From Clostridia bacterium (GTDB lineage Bacteria > Bacillota_A > Clostridia > Christensenellales > Borkfalkiaceae), in NCBI GenBank assembly GCA_017399665.1, contig JAFQBR010000340.1, positions 1 through 12,223 on the forward strand: DNA of 12,223 nucleotides. The letters are read 5' to 3'. The position numbers and the translations under genes were made by a program. Positions 5,272 through 12,223 of the stretch are shown in pieces (positions within the stretch are counted from its first letter, which is position 1; the number at the start of each line of letters is the position of its first letter). Below the pieces are notes generated by a model. The model was not told the origin of the DNA. It saw only the letters and a program-made list of their open reading frames with translations, and searched no databases.

Positions 5272-6549
5272 ATGACTGCTTGTTATACATTCTATTCATA
5301 CAAGGGCGGTTCAGGTAGAACGACCACCTTGCTTAACACAACAAAACACCTTATTGAAGAACTTGGCGCATCGCCTGAAAAGCCAATGCTACTTGTTGAT
5401 GCCGATCTTGAAAGTGCAGGTCTTACCTACTTTTTTGATTGCCAAGATAAATTTACCGATATGTTTAACGGAAGCATACATACATGTAAGCTTCTTAACT
5501 CTTACGATATAGTTTTAGATAAGCGTGGGGCAGAAACTGTTTTTGGTAAGGGTGGCGGTTTAAAAAAGAGTTTAGCACCCATTATAAGAGTGCTAGCACC
5601 GCACTTTAAGGATGCAAATCTTCCAGCTCTTTTAGGGGATTTAAACCTTTCTTCAATAGAATGCGATATTTTACAAAAGATTGCAGACGTATGTAGCAGT
5701 TATTTTGAAAATCCACTTTCCGTTGACGAGGATAATTTACTTGTTTTAGAAAAATACAGTAAAGCGCTTAATTCGCTTATTTCTGCGCTTTCGCAAATCG
5801 AAAAGGATGGCGCTTTATCAAAAGAGCAAAAAATTGCTTTAAAGGAAGAAAAAATTACCGAGTTTTTACCTGCATATAAGTTCGCAGACGTATCTCACTT
5901 TTTCGGCAAAGAATACGGAACGGTTAAGTTTTTAGGTGTAGACGTATCTTATAGCGGTGAACAGCTTGTTGCAAACACCTCTATTGCGGCAATCAAAAAG
6001 CTAATAGTAACCTGCAATAAAAACAACTATTGCGCGCTTTTATTCGATAGTGGTGCAGGCGTACAAAGCTCTGCTAACGCACTTCATAAAACGTCGGATG
6101 CTATCGTTTGCTGTATGCGCCCATCTCAACAGTTTATAAGCGGTACAAGATTACAACTTGTAACGTACGAGCAGTTGCTTATTGAAAAGCAAGAGCTTAA
6201 GGATGGAAAGGATAAGAAGATTGTTCTTATAGTTCCCACCGCAGTTCCCGATTTAAGCGCAGAAACAGCAAAGCTTGAAGAAGCAAGCTTTACAGATATT
6301 CAAAAGATAGCAACCGATTTTGCTCACGTTGTAGACGGATATTTTTGTATGCCAGAAAACAGCGTTCACGAGGTATCGCTATTTAAATGGCGCGAGCAAA
6401 TTTTGGGTGTAAAAGATGCCCATGAATTAAGCGCAGACGTTCGCGCGATTTCAGATCGCTACGCTAGCGAAAACACAATGCCTGAAGATGCTAAAAAGGC
6501 ATACGCAATATACAAAGAGCTTGCTAAAAAGCTTATACAAAACACCTAA
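5272..6549 (+). CDS. ParA/MinD-like KGG P-loop ATPase
   Basis: The 425-residue protein belongs to the deviant-Walker (SIMIBI, ParA/MinD/Soj-like) class. YSYKGGSGRTTT (8-19) is the P-loop, with the signature Lys11. The usual P-loop lysine is replaced by Arg16. LLVDADLESAGL (40-51) is the switch I/A' motif, and ALLFDSGAGV (255-264) is the Walker B/switch II strand with Asp259. CMRPSQQFISGTRL (281-294) and IVLIVPTAVPDL (317-328) match later core strands. A helical insert of about 100 residues (130-230) separates the halves and is not present in plain ParA or MinD. There is no parB, minC, minE or flagellar gene nearby. GGGAG at 5260-5264 sets the start. Its position between the toroid and TIR genes suggests nucleotide-gated signalling. 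KGG ATPases of the GRT/GRS type are known beside TIR and NB-ARC proteins in other bacteria. The fold is secure; the role is inferred. Confidence 0.8.
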   Translation: MTACYTFYSYKGGSGRTTTLLNTTKHLIEELGASPEKPMLLVDADLESAGLTYFFDCQDKFTDMFNGSIHTCKLLNSYDIVLDKRGAETVFGKGGGLKKSLAPIIRVLAPHFKDANLPALLGDLNLSSIECDILQKIADVCSSYFENPLSVDEDNLLVLEKYSKALNSLISALSQIEKDGALSKEQKIALKEEKITEFLPAYKFADVSHFFGKEYGTVKFLGVDVSYSGEQLVANTSIAAIKKLIVTCNKNNYCALLFDSGAGVQSSANALHKTSDAIVCCMRPSQQFISGTRLQLVTYEQLLIEKQELKDGKDKKIVLIVPTAVPDLSAETAKLEEASFTDIQKIATDFAHVVDGYFCMPENSVHEVSLFKWREQILGVKDAHELSADVRAISDRYASENTMPEDAKKAYAIYKELAKKLIQNT

Positions 6550-6592
6550 AAACACTTAAAAAATACAACGAAAGAAGTAGTAACGGCAGATT

Positions 6593-9253
6593 ATGTATAA
6601 TAAACTTATTAGAGAAGGCCTTATAAACAGTTCTGTTGCAGAGGTGCTGTTTGGCGACGAATTTAATAGAGAAATAGCGTTAATGAGCGATATTCTACCC
6701 AAAACGGTGCACGAGGTGTGCCTGTTTTACTCTACCTTAGTGCAGGCTTACGTAATAGGGGTTGCGCACAAAAAGGGTGTTACGGTAACCGAGCTTGAAG
6801 AATACGGCCACGTTTCAGAAATGCTTACCTATCTTTGGTCGCCCGAAAAAAAGGCAGATATCGATAAAGGGGAAACTATTTTCTCTTTTATTACAGACTG
6901 TTCGCTAGTAGGTGGCGGTGAGCTTGTAAGTGAAAGCGCAACAGCCTTAATTGGCGAGCTTTGTGATGCTTACAAAAAGATTACCGCAAGAAAAAGAATA
7001 GTAAATTCGCCTGTAAGCGGAGCTAAGTTTATTGAATTTATAAAAGCGTTACCACTTCTTCGCCAATGCGAAATAGACGTTAAAAACAACAAACTTACCA
7101 TAGATAACGGCAAATACCGCATAGAATGCAACTGTTCGCCATATTTTGTATTCATAGAATACAACGAAGAAACGGGCGGGGAAAGAATTATTAGTGAAAT
7201 AACCGAAAACTGCTATCTGTTCACCTCTTCAGAGCGTGGCGAGCGCGACGGCGAACTTTTATTTAACTATTCAAAGCTTAACAGCAGTAATAAGGAAGGG
7301 CTTAAAAAGCGCATTTGCAGAAAGGTTAGCGATAACGAAAATTTAATTCTTATTTGCAAGGCTATCGGTATAGAAACTCAATGGTACGAGGATTCTTACT
7401 GGTGTGATTTTGCATTTATCAAAAAGTTAGCAGATGCAACTAACGAAAGCTTGCTTACATCTCTTGATTTAGATTCTCCTCAACGCGCGACCTCAGATAT
7501 TAGAAACACTCTTAACCTGTTATTTAAGGGCACTTCTTTAGAAAACGTTGTACCAAAGGATAAAAGCATTTACCCATCACAGTTAAAAATGTTCATATAC
7601 GAGCTTTTTATAACTCAAGGTGTGTTTAAAAGTATATACAGTTTAATGCACGCAGGCGAAGGCTCTGCAACAACTGTTTATACCGAAAAGCTTTTCCGCG
7701 TTATTATGGAAACCTTCCATAAGGAAGAAAATCTTGCTAAAGAGGAATGCGAAAGGGCTATTGAAGATTGTAAGGCTAAAATAGAAGAGCATCTTGAAAA
7801 GCTAAAAAAGATTGTTACAAGGGATACCCAAGCTTATAGAGCAAGGGCAAGCGAAATTAGGGCAGAGCAAAGAACAATTTGTATTTTACATACGGCAGGT
7901 ATTAAAAACGATAAAATCGTTGCAGATGCAGAAGAACTTCTTTCAATAGACGACTTTTACGATATGTTTGTAAATCCCGAAACCTCTATTAACGAAGTTT
8001 TAGGTAATTTGCTTTCGCTTTTATGCTGTTTTTACGGCGCAATTTTACAAAATAATAAAGAGTTTAACAGCACTAAATATTATCAGGACGTTTACCGTTT
8101 AAGAAAGGAATATAACGCAGAAAAAAGCGTAGAATATTTATTTGACGCCTTTAGTGAAATTGTTGAAAAATCTCAAGGTAACGAGGTTATAGATAAGCTT
8201 ATTGGCAGAGAAAGCATTTGCGACGTAAACAAGCTTATTGGCTTTAAGGATAAAATTCTTGCTTTAAAAAGAGAGGATGAAGAGGGTTTTTACGCATCAA
8301 AGAGCGCAATCTCTTTATCCAACGGCCCGGGTATGTTTATAAGCTATTGCAGAGATGATAATACTGAAGACAACCCCAAGATTTCGCGCGTGGCAGATTA
8401 CTTTAAAAGTAAGGGCATCAACGTATTTTTTGATACTTCTTCTATCGACTCTGGCGACGATTGGAAAAAACGCGTTCGCTCTTGTATAAGAGATAAAAAT
8501 ACAGTTATGGTGCTAATGTTTGTTAGTAAAGCTTCTATTTTGCGCCCAAGTGTGGAATTTGAGCTTGCGATTGCTAACGACGAAGCAAAGAAGAGATTTG
8601 ATAGCGACGCTGAAAAGCGCGAGCATTTCCTTTTAACTGTAAACCTAGAAGAAGAAAATATAGAAAAGTTTATCTATGATATGTGGACGGATGAAAGATA
8701 TATGGAATTTGAACACAGAATAGATAAATTTAAAGAAATTATATCGCATAAGACCTTTAGAAGAATTAACGAACTTGATAAAATTTGGGAAAACTTCCAA
8801 AGAAACGCAAGCGAAAGCGCAAAAGTCGGTCAAGACTTTGTTAGCGACGGCACAGTTTTAACCGAAGGTCAAAACGATCAGGTATATTTACAAATTGCAA
8901 ACTTCTTGGCATTTTTAAAGTATGGCAACAACTACGAATGGCAAGAGCTTGATGCAATAGACGAATACTTTAACAAGGATAAGGGAGATACCTCTTACTG
9001 CGTATTTCCAATGGTTGCCTCTGTTCGCGAAACGCGAATTAAAAGGGATAACATAACGGTTATTGGGCACGAAATTATCCGCGGTAAGGGCAGAGCAAAC
9101 AGGGGCGCTAATTACATTTTATCTTCTAAAAAGCTTTCTGTTGAAGAATATTATTGCGTTCCCAACTATAAAACGGTTGGCGAAAACTGTTCTTGGATGG
9201 TAGAGCCATTGCTTATCAGTCACGAAAAATTCGTTCATAAGGATGAAGAATAA
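6593..9253 (+). CDS. TIR-domain protein with large helical N-terminal region and C-terminal extension
   Basis: The TIR domain covers about residues 579-720 of 886. It starts with MFISYCRDD (581-589), continues with VADYFKSKGINVFFDTSSI (600-618), SGDDWKKRV (620-628) and VLMFVSKASIL (640-650), and then SVEFELAIA (653-661). Glu657 is the best candidate for the catalytic glutamate of NAD-cleaving TIR domains. The N-terminal 570 residues are mostly helical, with a coiled-coil-like stretch at 378-407, and match no family I recognise. A further domain of about 150 residues follows the TIR (730-886), so the TIR is internal. Bacterial TIR proteins in defence operons degrade NAD or make cyclic nucleotide signals after activation; whether this one does is inference. 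It starts 43 bp after the ATPase gene without a strong ribosome binding site. There is an in-frame stop at 6581-6583, which rules out a start further upstream. Confidence 0.8.
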   Translation: MYNKLIREGLINSSVAEVLFGDEFNREIALMSDILPKTVHEVCLFYSTLVQAYVIGVAHKKGVTVTELEEYGHVSEMLTYLWSPEKKADIDKGETIFSFITDCSLVGGGELVSESATALIGELCDAYKKITARKRIVNSPVSGAKFIEFIKALPLLRQCEIDVKNNKLTIDNGKYRIECNCSPYFVFIEYNEETGGERIISEITENCYLFTSSERGERDGELLFNYSKLNSSNKEGLKKRICRKVSDNENLILICKAIGIETQWYEDSYWCDFAFIKKLADATNESLLTSLDLDSPQRATSDIRNTLNLLFKGTSLENVVPKDKSIYPSQLKMFIYELFITQGVFKSIYSLMHAGEGSATTVYTEKLFRVIMETFHKEENLAKEECERAIEDCKAKIEEHLEKLKKIVTRDTQAYRARASEIRAEQRTICILHTAGIKNDKIVADAEELLSIDDFYDMFVNPETSINEVLGNLLSLLCCFYGAILQNNKEFNSTKYYQDVYRLRKEYNAEKSVEYLFDAFSEIVEKSQGNEVIDKLIGRESICDVNKLIGFKDKILALKREDEEGFYASKSAISLSNGPGMFISYCRDDNTEDNPKISRVADYFKSKGINVFFDTSSIDSGDDWKKRVRSCIRDKNTVMVLMFVSKASILRPSVEFELAIANDEAKKRFDSDAEKREHFLLTVNLEEENIEKFIYDMWTDERYMEFEHRIDKFKEIISHKTFRRINELDKIWENFQRNASESAKVGQDFVSDGTVLTEGQNDQVYLQIANFLAFLKYGNNYEWQELDAIDEYFNKDKGDTSYCVFPMVASVRETRIKRDNITVIGHEIIRGKGRANRGANYILSSKKLSVEEYYCVPNYKTVGENCSWMVEPLLISHEKFVHKDEE

Positions 9254-9258
9254 CTAAT

Positions 9259-9744
9259 ATGGGAAAGGTACAAATTAAGGACGGAAAAATTAATTTTTGT
9301 TGCCGTATGAACGAATGTCAGCATAGCTGTTGCGGACCGTTCAGCGGTATTACAAGCGAGCTTGGCAGTATAGATAACCGCCCTTTTGAAGAAATCGTTT
9401 TAACAAAAGAAGACTACGAACGCTTTTATCAAGCAGGGCTTTTACACTTTGTAGAAAAGGGCTTTTCGGAAGGTACAGGCAAAAGCTATTATAAAATGGC
9501 TTTAGAAAAAGATGGTACTTGCAAGGCGTTTGTAGACGGAAGATGTACTATAAATAACGAAAAGCCAACACTATGCAAGGCTTTTCCTTTTTACTTCGAT
9601 ATGTTCTCTGGACTATGCGCTATTGAATGCGAAGGCTTTTCGGAAGAATATTGGAGTGATTTAAGTAATTATGAGGGCTGTTTTGAGGCGGCGCAAAAAA
9701 TGTATGAATTCTGGATTGACTTCTACTCGAAAAAAAATAAATAA
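9259..9744 (+). CDS. YkgJ-family cysteine-cluster protein
   Basis: The 161-residue protein has the cysteine layout of the YkgJ (UPF0153) family, thought to chelate iron or zinc. It shows Cys14-Cys15, a C-x4-x3-CC group (Cys20, Cys24, Cys25), Cys88, then GRCTINNEKPTLCKAFPFYF (94-113) with Cys96 and Cys106, and later Cys120, Cys124 and Cys141. The exact biochemical function is not established for the family. The gene begins only 5 bp after the TIR gene and has at best a weak AAGGA 15 bases upstream, so translation probably depends on ribosomes finishing the TIR gene. Its 3' end overlaps the decarboxylase gene. It may belong to the upstream three-gene system or to the downstream metabolic genes; the sequence alone does not decide. 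The family call is secure. Confidence 0.85.
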   Translation: MGKVQIKDGKINFCCRMNECQHSCCGPFSGITSELGSIDNRPFEEIVLTKEDYERFYQAGLLHFVEKGFSEGTGKSYYKMALEKDGTCKAFVDGRCTINNEKPTLCKAFPFYFDMFSGLCAIECEGFSEEYWSDLSNYEGCFEAAQKMYEFWIDFYSKKNK

Positions 9745-11179
9745 AACCGACCATCAAAAAACGCCTATTGCAACCGCGCTTAAAAGCGAATGCGCGCTTT
9801 CGGCTATCCCGCTAGACGTGCCGGGGCATAAAGGTAATATTGCAGAGCTTAAAAACTTTTACGGCGAAGAGCTTTTGAAGTTAGATAAAAACTCTCGCCC
9901 CTCAATAGATAACCTTTGTCAGCCAACAGGCGTTATTAAAGAGGCTGAAGAGCTGGTGGCGGATGCCTTTGGAGCAGAAAACGCCTTTTTTATGGTTAAC
10001 GGCACGACTTCTACCGTGCAAGTAATGGTAATGAGCGCGGTTAACCCGGGCGAAAAAATTATTATGCCCCGAAACGTGCACGTTAGCGTTATTAACGCAG
10101 TAATTTTGGCTGGAGGCATTCCCGTTTACGTTGACCCAGACGTGCATGAAAAATACGGTATTCCGCTTGGCATGAAGATTAAGGACGTTAAAAATGCCAT
10201 AGCGCAAAATAGGGAAGCTACCGCAATTTTGGTCAATAATCCCACCTATTACGGCGTTTGCTCTGACCTTAAACAAATAGTAGAACTAGCGCATCAAAAC
10301 AATATGAAGGTGCTTGTAGACGAGGCGCACGGAACGCATTTTTACTTTGGCGAAAACATGCCGATTTCCGCAATGCAGGCAGGGGCGGACTTTTCTGCCG
10401 TAAGCATGCATAAAACGGGTGGCTCGCTAACTCAAACCTCATTCTTGCTTACAAATAACGGGGTAGACGTTGATTACGTAAGAAAAATTATTAACCTTAC
10501 CATGACGACTAGCGCATCATACTTACTTCTTTCTTCGCTAGATATTGCGCGCAAAAACCTAGTGCTTTGCGGTAAAGAAATTTTTGCAAGGCTTTGCGGT
10601 TGGGTAAGTGAAAGCATAGATAAAATTAATCAAATTAACGGGCTTGAAGTCCTTTCAAGCAGTAATATGTTAAACGGAGATTCCGTTTACGCCTTTGACC
10701 CAACAAAGCTTGCAGTTAATACCTCCGGTATTGGGCTTGCAGGTATAGAGGTTTACAATATTCTTCGCGAAAAATACAATATCCAGCTTGAATTTGGTGA
10801 TATAAGCAACATTTTGGCGCTACCTGCTGTGGGTGATGACAAAAACTACGGTATGATTTTAGCTGACGCTCTTTTAGATATTTCTAAAAAATACGGCAGA
10901 AATTCCAGACCTGTTTATTATTATGAATATATAAAACCCGTGGTAAAAATCCCCCCGCGTGATGCCTTTTATTATCCTAAGGAAAGTGTTTTGTTAAAGG
11001 ATAGCATTGGCAGAATTAGTGGGGAATACGTTATGTGTTATCCACCGGGAATACCGCTTTTAGCTCCCGGCGAGCTTATTACCGAGCAATTTTTAAGCCA
11101 TATTGAATACAGTAAGCAACTGTGCTGTAAAATTATAGGTGGAAGCGGAGAAAGAGATACTCTTACCGTTATAAAATAG
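9704..11179 (+). CDS. Orn/Lys/Arg decarboxylase family, PLP-dependent
   Basis: This is a fold-type I PLP enzyme of the SpeA/YaaO-like group, which makes polyamine precursors by decarboxylating arginine, lysine or ornithine; the substrate cannot be told from motifs. With a start at 9704 it is 491 residues, the usual length for this group. Visible motifs are LDVPGHKGN (37-45), FFMVNGTTSTVQ (95-106), VLVDEAHGTHF (203-213) with the cofactor-contacting Asp, and SMHKTGGSLTQTSF (234-247) with the PLP-binding Lys237. The start is uncertain. An ATG at 9671 would add 11 basic residues without a ribosome binding site, while 9704 has GAGGCGG 12 bases upstream; family alignment begins only about residue 18. 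The start lies inside the YkgJ gene (41-bp overlap), implying translational coupling. The product is cytosolic. Confidence 0.9.
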   Translation: MNSGLTSTRKKINKTDHQKTPIATALKSECALSAIPLDVPGHKGNIAELKNFYGEELLKLDKNSRPSIDNLCQPTGVIKEAEELVADAFGAENAFFMVNGTTSTVQVMVMSAVNPGEKIIMPRNVHVSVINAVILAGGIPVYVDPDVHEKYGIPLGMKIKDVKNAIAQNREATAILVNNPTYYGVCSDLKQIVELAHQNNMKVLVDEAHGTHFYFGENMPISAMQAGADFSAVSMHKTGGSLTQTSFLLTNNGVDVDYVRKIINLTMTTSASYLLLSSLDIARKNLVLCGKEIFARLCGWVSESIDKINQINGLEVLSSSNMLNGDSVYAFDPTKLAVNTSGIGLAGIEVYNILREKYNIQLEFGDISNILALPAVGDDKNYGMILADALLDISKKYGRNSRPVYYYEYIKPVVKIPPRDAFYYPKESVLLKDSIGRISGEYVMCYPPGIPLLAPGELITEQFLSHIEYSKQLCCKIIGGSGERDTLTVIK

Positions 11180-11201
11180 AAAACAATAAAAGGAGTAATT
11201 T

Positions 11202-11792
11202 ATGAATAAGATTATAACCATCAGCCGTGAATTCGGCAGCGGCGGAAGAACTATTGGCAAAAAAGTTGCAGAAAAACTTAATATTCCCTGTTACGATCAC
11301 GAAATTATTGAAAAAATTGCTCAAAAATCAGGTTTTTGTGAAGAATTTATTCGCGAAAAGGGTGAATATGCCAACACTGCAAGCAGATTTTTTAACGCTC
11401 TTGCAGCGGGCGCTACAAGTGGACTTTCTTTACAAGACAAATTGTGGATAGAACAGGAAAAGGTTATCACAGAGCTTGCTCAAGCGCAATCTTGCGTAAT
11501 TGTTGGTCGCTGTGCAGACGTTATTTTAAAAGATAAAGCAGACCTTTTAACCGTATTTATTCACGCAAGTATGGAAAAAAGAATGGAGCGCATCGTAAGG
11601 GTATACGGCGAAAAGGAAGAGCCCACCGAAAAACGCCTTAAAGATAAAGATAAACGCCGTAAAGCTTACTACCAATATTATACCGATAGCGAATGGGGCG
11701 TTGCTAACAAATACCACCTTTCACTAGATAGTGGCGAATTAGGTATTGATAAGTGTGTAGAGCTAATTGCTCTTGCATTCAACGCAAAATAA
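11202..11792 (+). CDS. Cytidylate-kinase-like P-loop protein
   Basis: The 196-residue protein is of the cytidylate-kinase-like family (Cytidylate_kin2 type), common in Clostridia and distinct from true Cmk. It opens with ISREFGSGGRTIGKKVAEKL (7-26), whose GSGGRT loop replaces the GxxGxGK of ordinary nucleoside kinases, then YDHEIIEKIA (31-40), VIVGRCADVIL (98-108) and a DLLTVFIHA strand (114-122). A lid-like KRMERIVRVYG and a Lys/Arg-rich stretch (141-154) follow, then a conserved YYTDSEWG. The phosphoryl acceptor is not established for the family. AGGAG at 11191-11195 gives a clear start. It follows the decarboxylase by 22 bp, is probably cotranscribed with it, and is the last gene before a terminator-like hairpin. 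Confidence 0.92.
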   Translation: MNKIITISREFGSGGRTIGKKVAEKLNIPCYDHEIIEKIAQKSGFCEEFIREKGEYANTASRFFNALAAGATSGLSLQDKLWIEQEKVITELAQAQSCVIVGRCADVILKDKADLLTVFIHASMEKRMERIVRVYGEKEEPTEKRLKDKDKRRKAYYQYYTDSEWGVANKYHLSLDSGELGIDKCVELIALAFNAK

Positions 11793-11825
11793 AAACAACT
11801 TTATAAAAATAAGAACATTACACTA

Positions 11826-11870
11826 AAAGGCAATTTTAAAAGATTTTTCTTTAAAAATTGCCTTTATTGG
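11826..11870 (+). terminator. Terminator-like hairpin after the kinase-like gene
   Basis: AAAGGCAATTTT (11826-11837) pairs perfectly with AAAATTGCCTTT (11854-11865), 12 bp around a 16-nt loop, 33 bp after the stop codon. The T-rich 3' arm continues into TTATT but lacks a long U-run, so termination may be partial. It probably ends the long transcript begun at 3037. Confidence 0.6.
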
Positions 11871-11873
11871 TAA

Positions 11874-12098
11874 TATACCAGAATACTTGACAGCGCTGGA
11901 AACTATGTGGTAAAATACTATTACGAAAGGCCGTGGGAGGTAACTGCAGATTTCTTTGGTGGTGTTTCAAGTCTATCTCGAGATCACGGGCGAAGAGGCT
12001 TTATACCACAAATGAGAGAAAATAGAGGCTGGTCGTATTTAATAACCTCAATTTTATTTGGGCCTTTAACTTATTTTTGGATCATAGGAGAATATTAA
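11874..12098 (+). pseudogene. Short frame resembling an Rhs/YD-repeat C-terminal remnant
   Basis: The frame is open from just after a TAA at 11871-11873 to the stop at 12096-12098. A GTG at 11907 could start a 63-residue product, but it overlaps the putative -10 box and has only a weak GGA upstream. The reading before and after that GTG, ILDSAGNYVVKYYYERPWEV, closely follows the Rhs/YD-repeat pattern ILDxxGNxVVKYxYDAWGxV. This suggests the frame is the torn-off end of an Rhs-type protein with its variable tip. The tip ends in a hydrophobic stretch, LITSILFGPLTYFWII, that could span a membrane. No Rhs core lies upstream in the window, and a housekeeping gene ends 79 bp before. An alternative is a genuine small membrane protein. 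The Rhs assignment is by eye. Confidence 0.4.
11887..11916 (+). promoter_or_regulatory. Possible promoter upstream of the terminal genes
   Basis: TTGACA (11887-11892) and TAAAAT (11911-11916) are 18 bp apart, and TGG directly before the -10 gives an extended -10. It matches consensus well, but the same bases read as coding sequence of the Rhs-like remnant (LDSAGNYVV), so the match may be partly coincidental. If real, it would transcribe the lipoprotein gene. Confidence 0.5.
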
Positions 12099-12100
12099 GA

Positions 12101-12223
12101 GTGAAAAGGAAAATAGGTTTATTAATAATTATAATTGCACTGGTTTTTTGTGTTTCTGGTTGTAATTTAAGAGAGAGACGAAGAAAACTATTAATAGAAT
12201 TTTATACAAAAGATGCAGAAGAA
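12101..12223 (+). CDS. Lipoprotein, N-terminal part (runs off window)
   Basis: A GTG at 12101, 10 bases after GGAG (12087-12090), opens a frame of 41 residues that continues past the window edge. The product begins with basic KRK, then the hydrophobic core IGLLIIIIALVFCVSGC, whose VSGC lipobox predicts lipidation at Cys21 and anchoring to the outer face of the membrane. A very basic stretch (RERRRK) follows. It starts 2 bp after the stop of the Rhs-like frame, so the two may be a pair. A lipoprotein immunity partner to an Rhs tip is possible but unsupported beyond position. Function is unknown. Confidence 0.75.
   Translation, partial: MKRKIGLLIIIIALVFCVSGCNLRERRRKLLIEFYTKDAEE

Noticed and set aside
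5272..6549. Reading the KGG ATPase as a plasmid or chromosome partition ParA
   Set aside because: No parB or centromere-like iterons are nearby, the P-loop lysine is replaced by arginine, and the partners are a toroid and a TIR protein.
9902..10276. Minus-strand frames opposite the decarboxylase
   Set aside because: They lie antisense to conserved PLP-enzyme motifs and show no independent coding features.
11227..11451. 74-residue frame overlapping the kinase-like gene
   Set aside because: It is an alternative frame inside a secure gene; the Leu/Lys-rich product is what frame-shifted coding sequence gives.

Overview
The window looks like a chromosomal segment of a low-GC, Clostridia-like Firmicute, probably an uncultured gut lineage. 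The evidence is strong AGGAGG-type ribosome binding sites, perfect sigma-A-type promoters, the rpsF-ssb-rpsR operon, a cysteine-containing (C+) S18, and an Orn/Lys/Arg decarboxylase next to a cytidylate-kinase-like gene. This placement is inferred from gene content and sequence style, not from a database search. All convincing genes are on the + strand.

Layout. 1-945: 3' end of a large repeat-bearing protein of unknown function. 956-2402: the rpsF-ssb-rpsR operon, with a consensus promoter, a structured leader of about 150 nt, two small hairpins between ssb and rpsR, and a strong intrinsic terminator. 2403-3139: a gene-free, very AT-rich stretch. It starts with a nested palindrome of about 219 bp (2408-2626, MITE-like). 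It ends with a consensus promoter (3002-3030) surrounded by palindromes and phased A-tracts. 3140-9253: three large genes, closely spaced and with no terminator between them. They encode a 704-aa all-helical protein with terpene-cyclase-like alpha/alpha-toroid signatures, a 425-aa ParA/MinD-like 'KGG' ATPase with a KGGSGRTTT P-loop, and an 886-aa protein with an internal TIR domain. 9259-11792: a YkgJ-type cysteine-cluster protein, an Orn/Lys/Arg decarboxylase whose start overlaps it, and a cytidylate-kinase-like P-loop protein, followed by a terminator-like hairpin. 11874-12223: a short reading frame resembling an Rhs/YD-repeat C-terminal remnant, then the start of a lipoprotein gene that runs off the window.

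How the genes may work together. The three-gene block is the most interesting part. A TIR domain with a plausible catalytic glutamate, a signalling-type KGG ATPase and a large helical toroid protein, expressed from a dedicated promoter downstream of a mobile-element-like palindrome, look like the effector, switch and sensor/scaffold of a conflict or antiphage system. The domain calls come from visible motifs. The defence role is inference. I do not know a named system with exactly this trio. The YkgJ gene begins 5 nt after the TIR gene and may be an accessory or simply the first gene of the downstream metabolic block.
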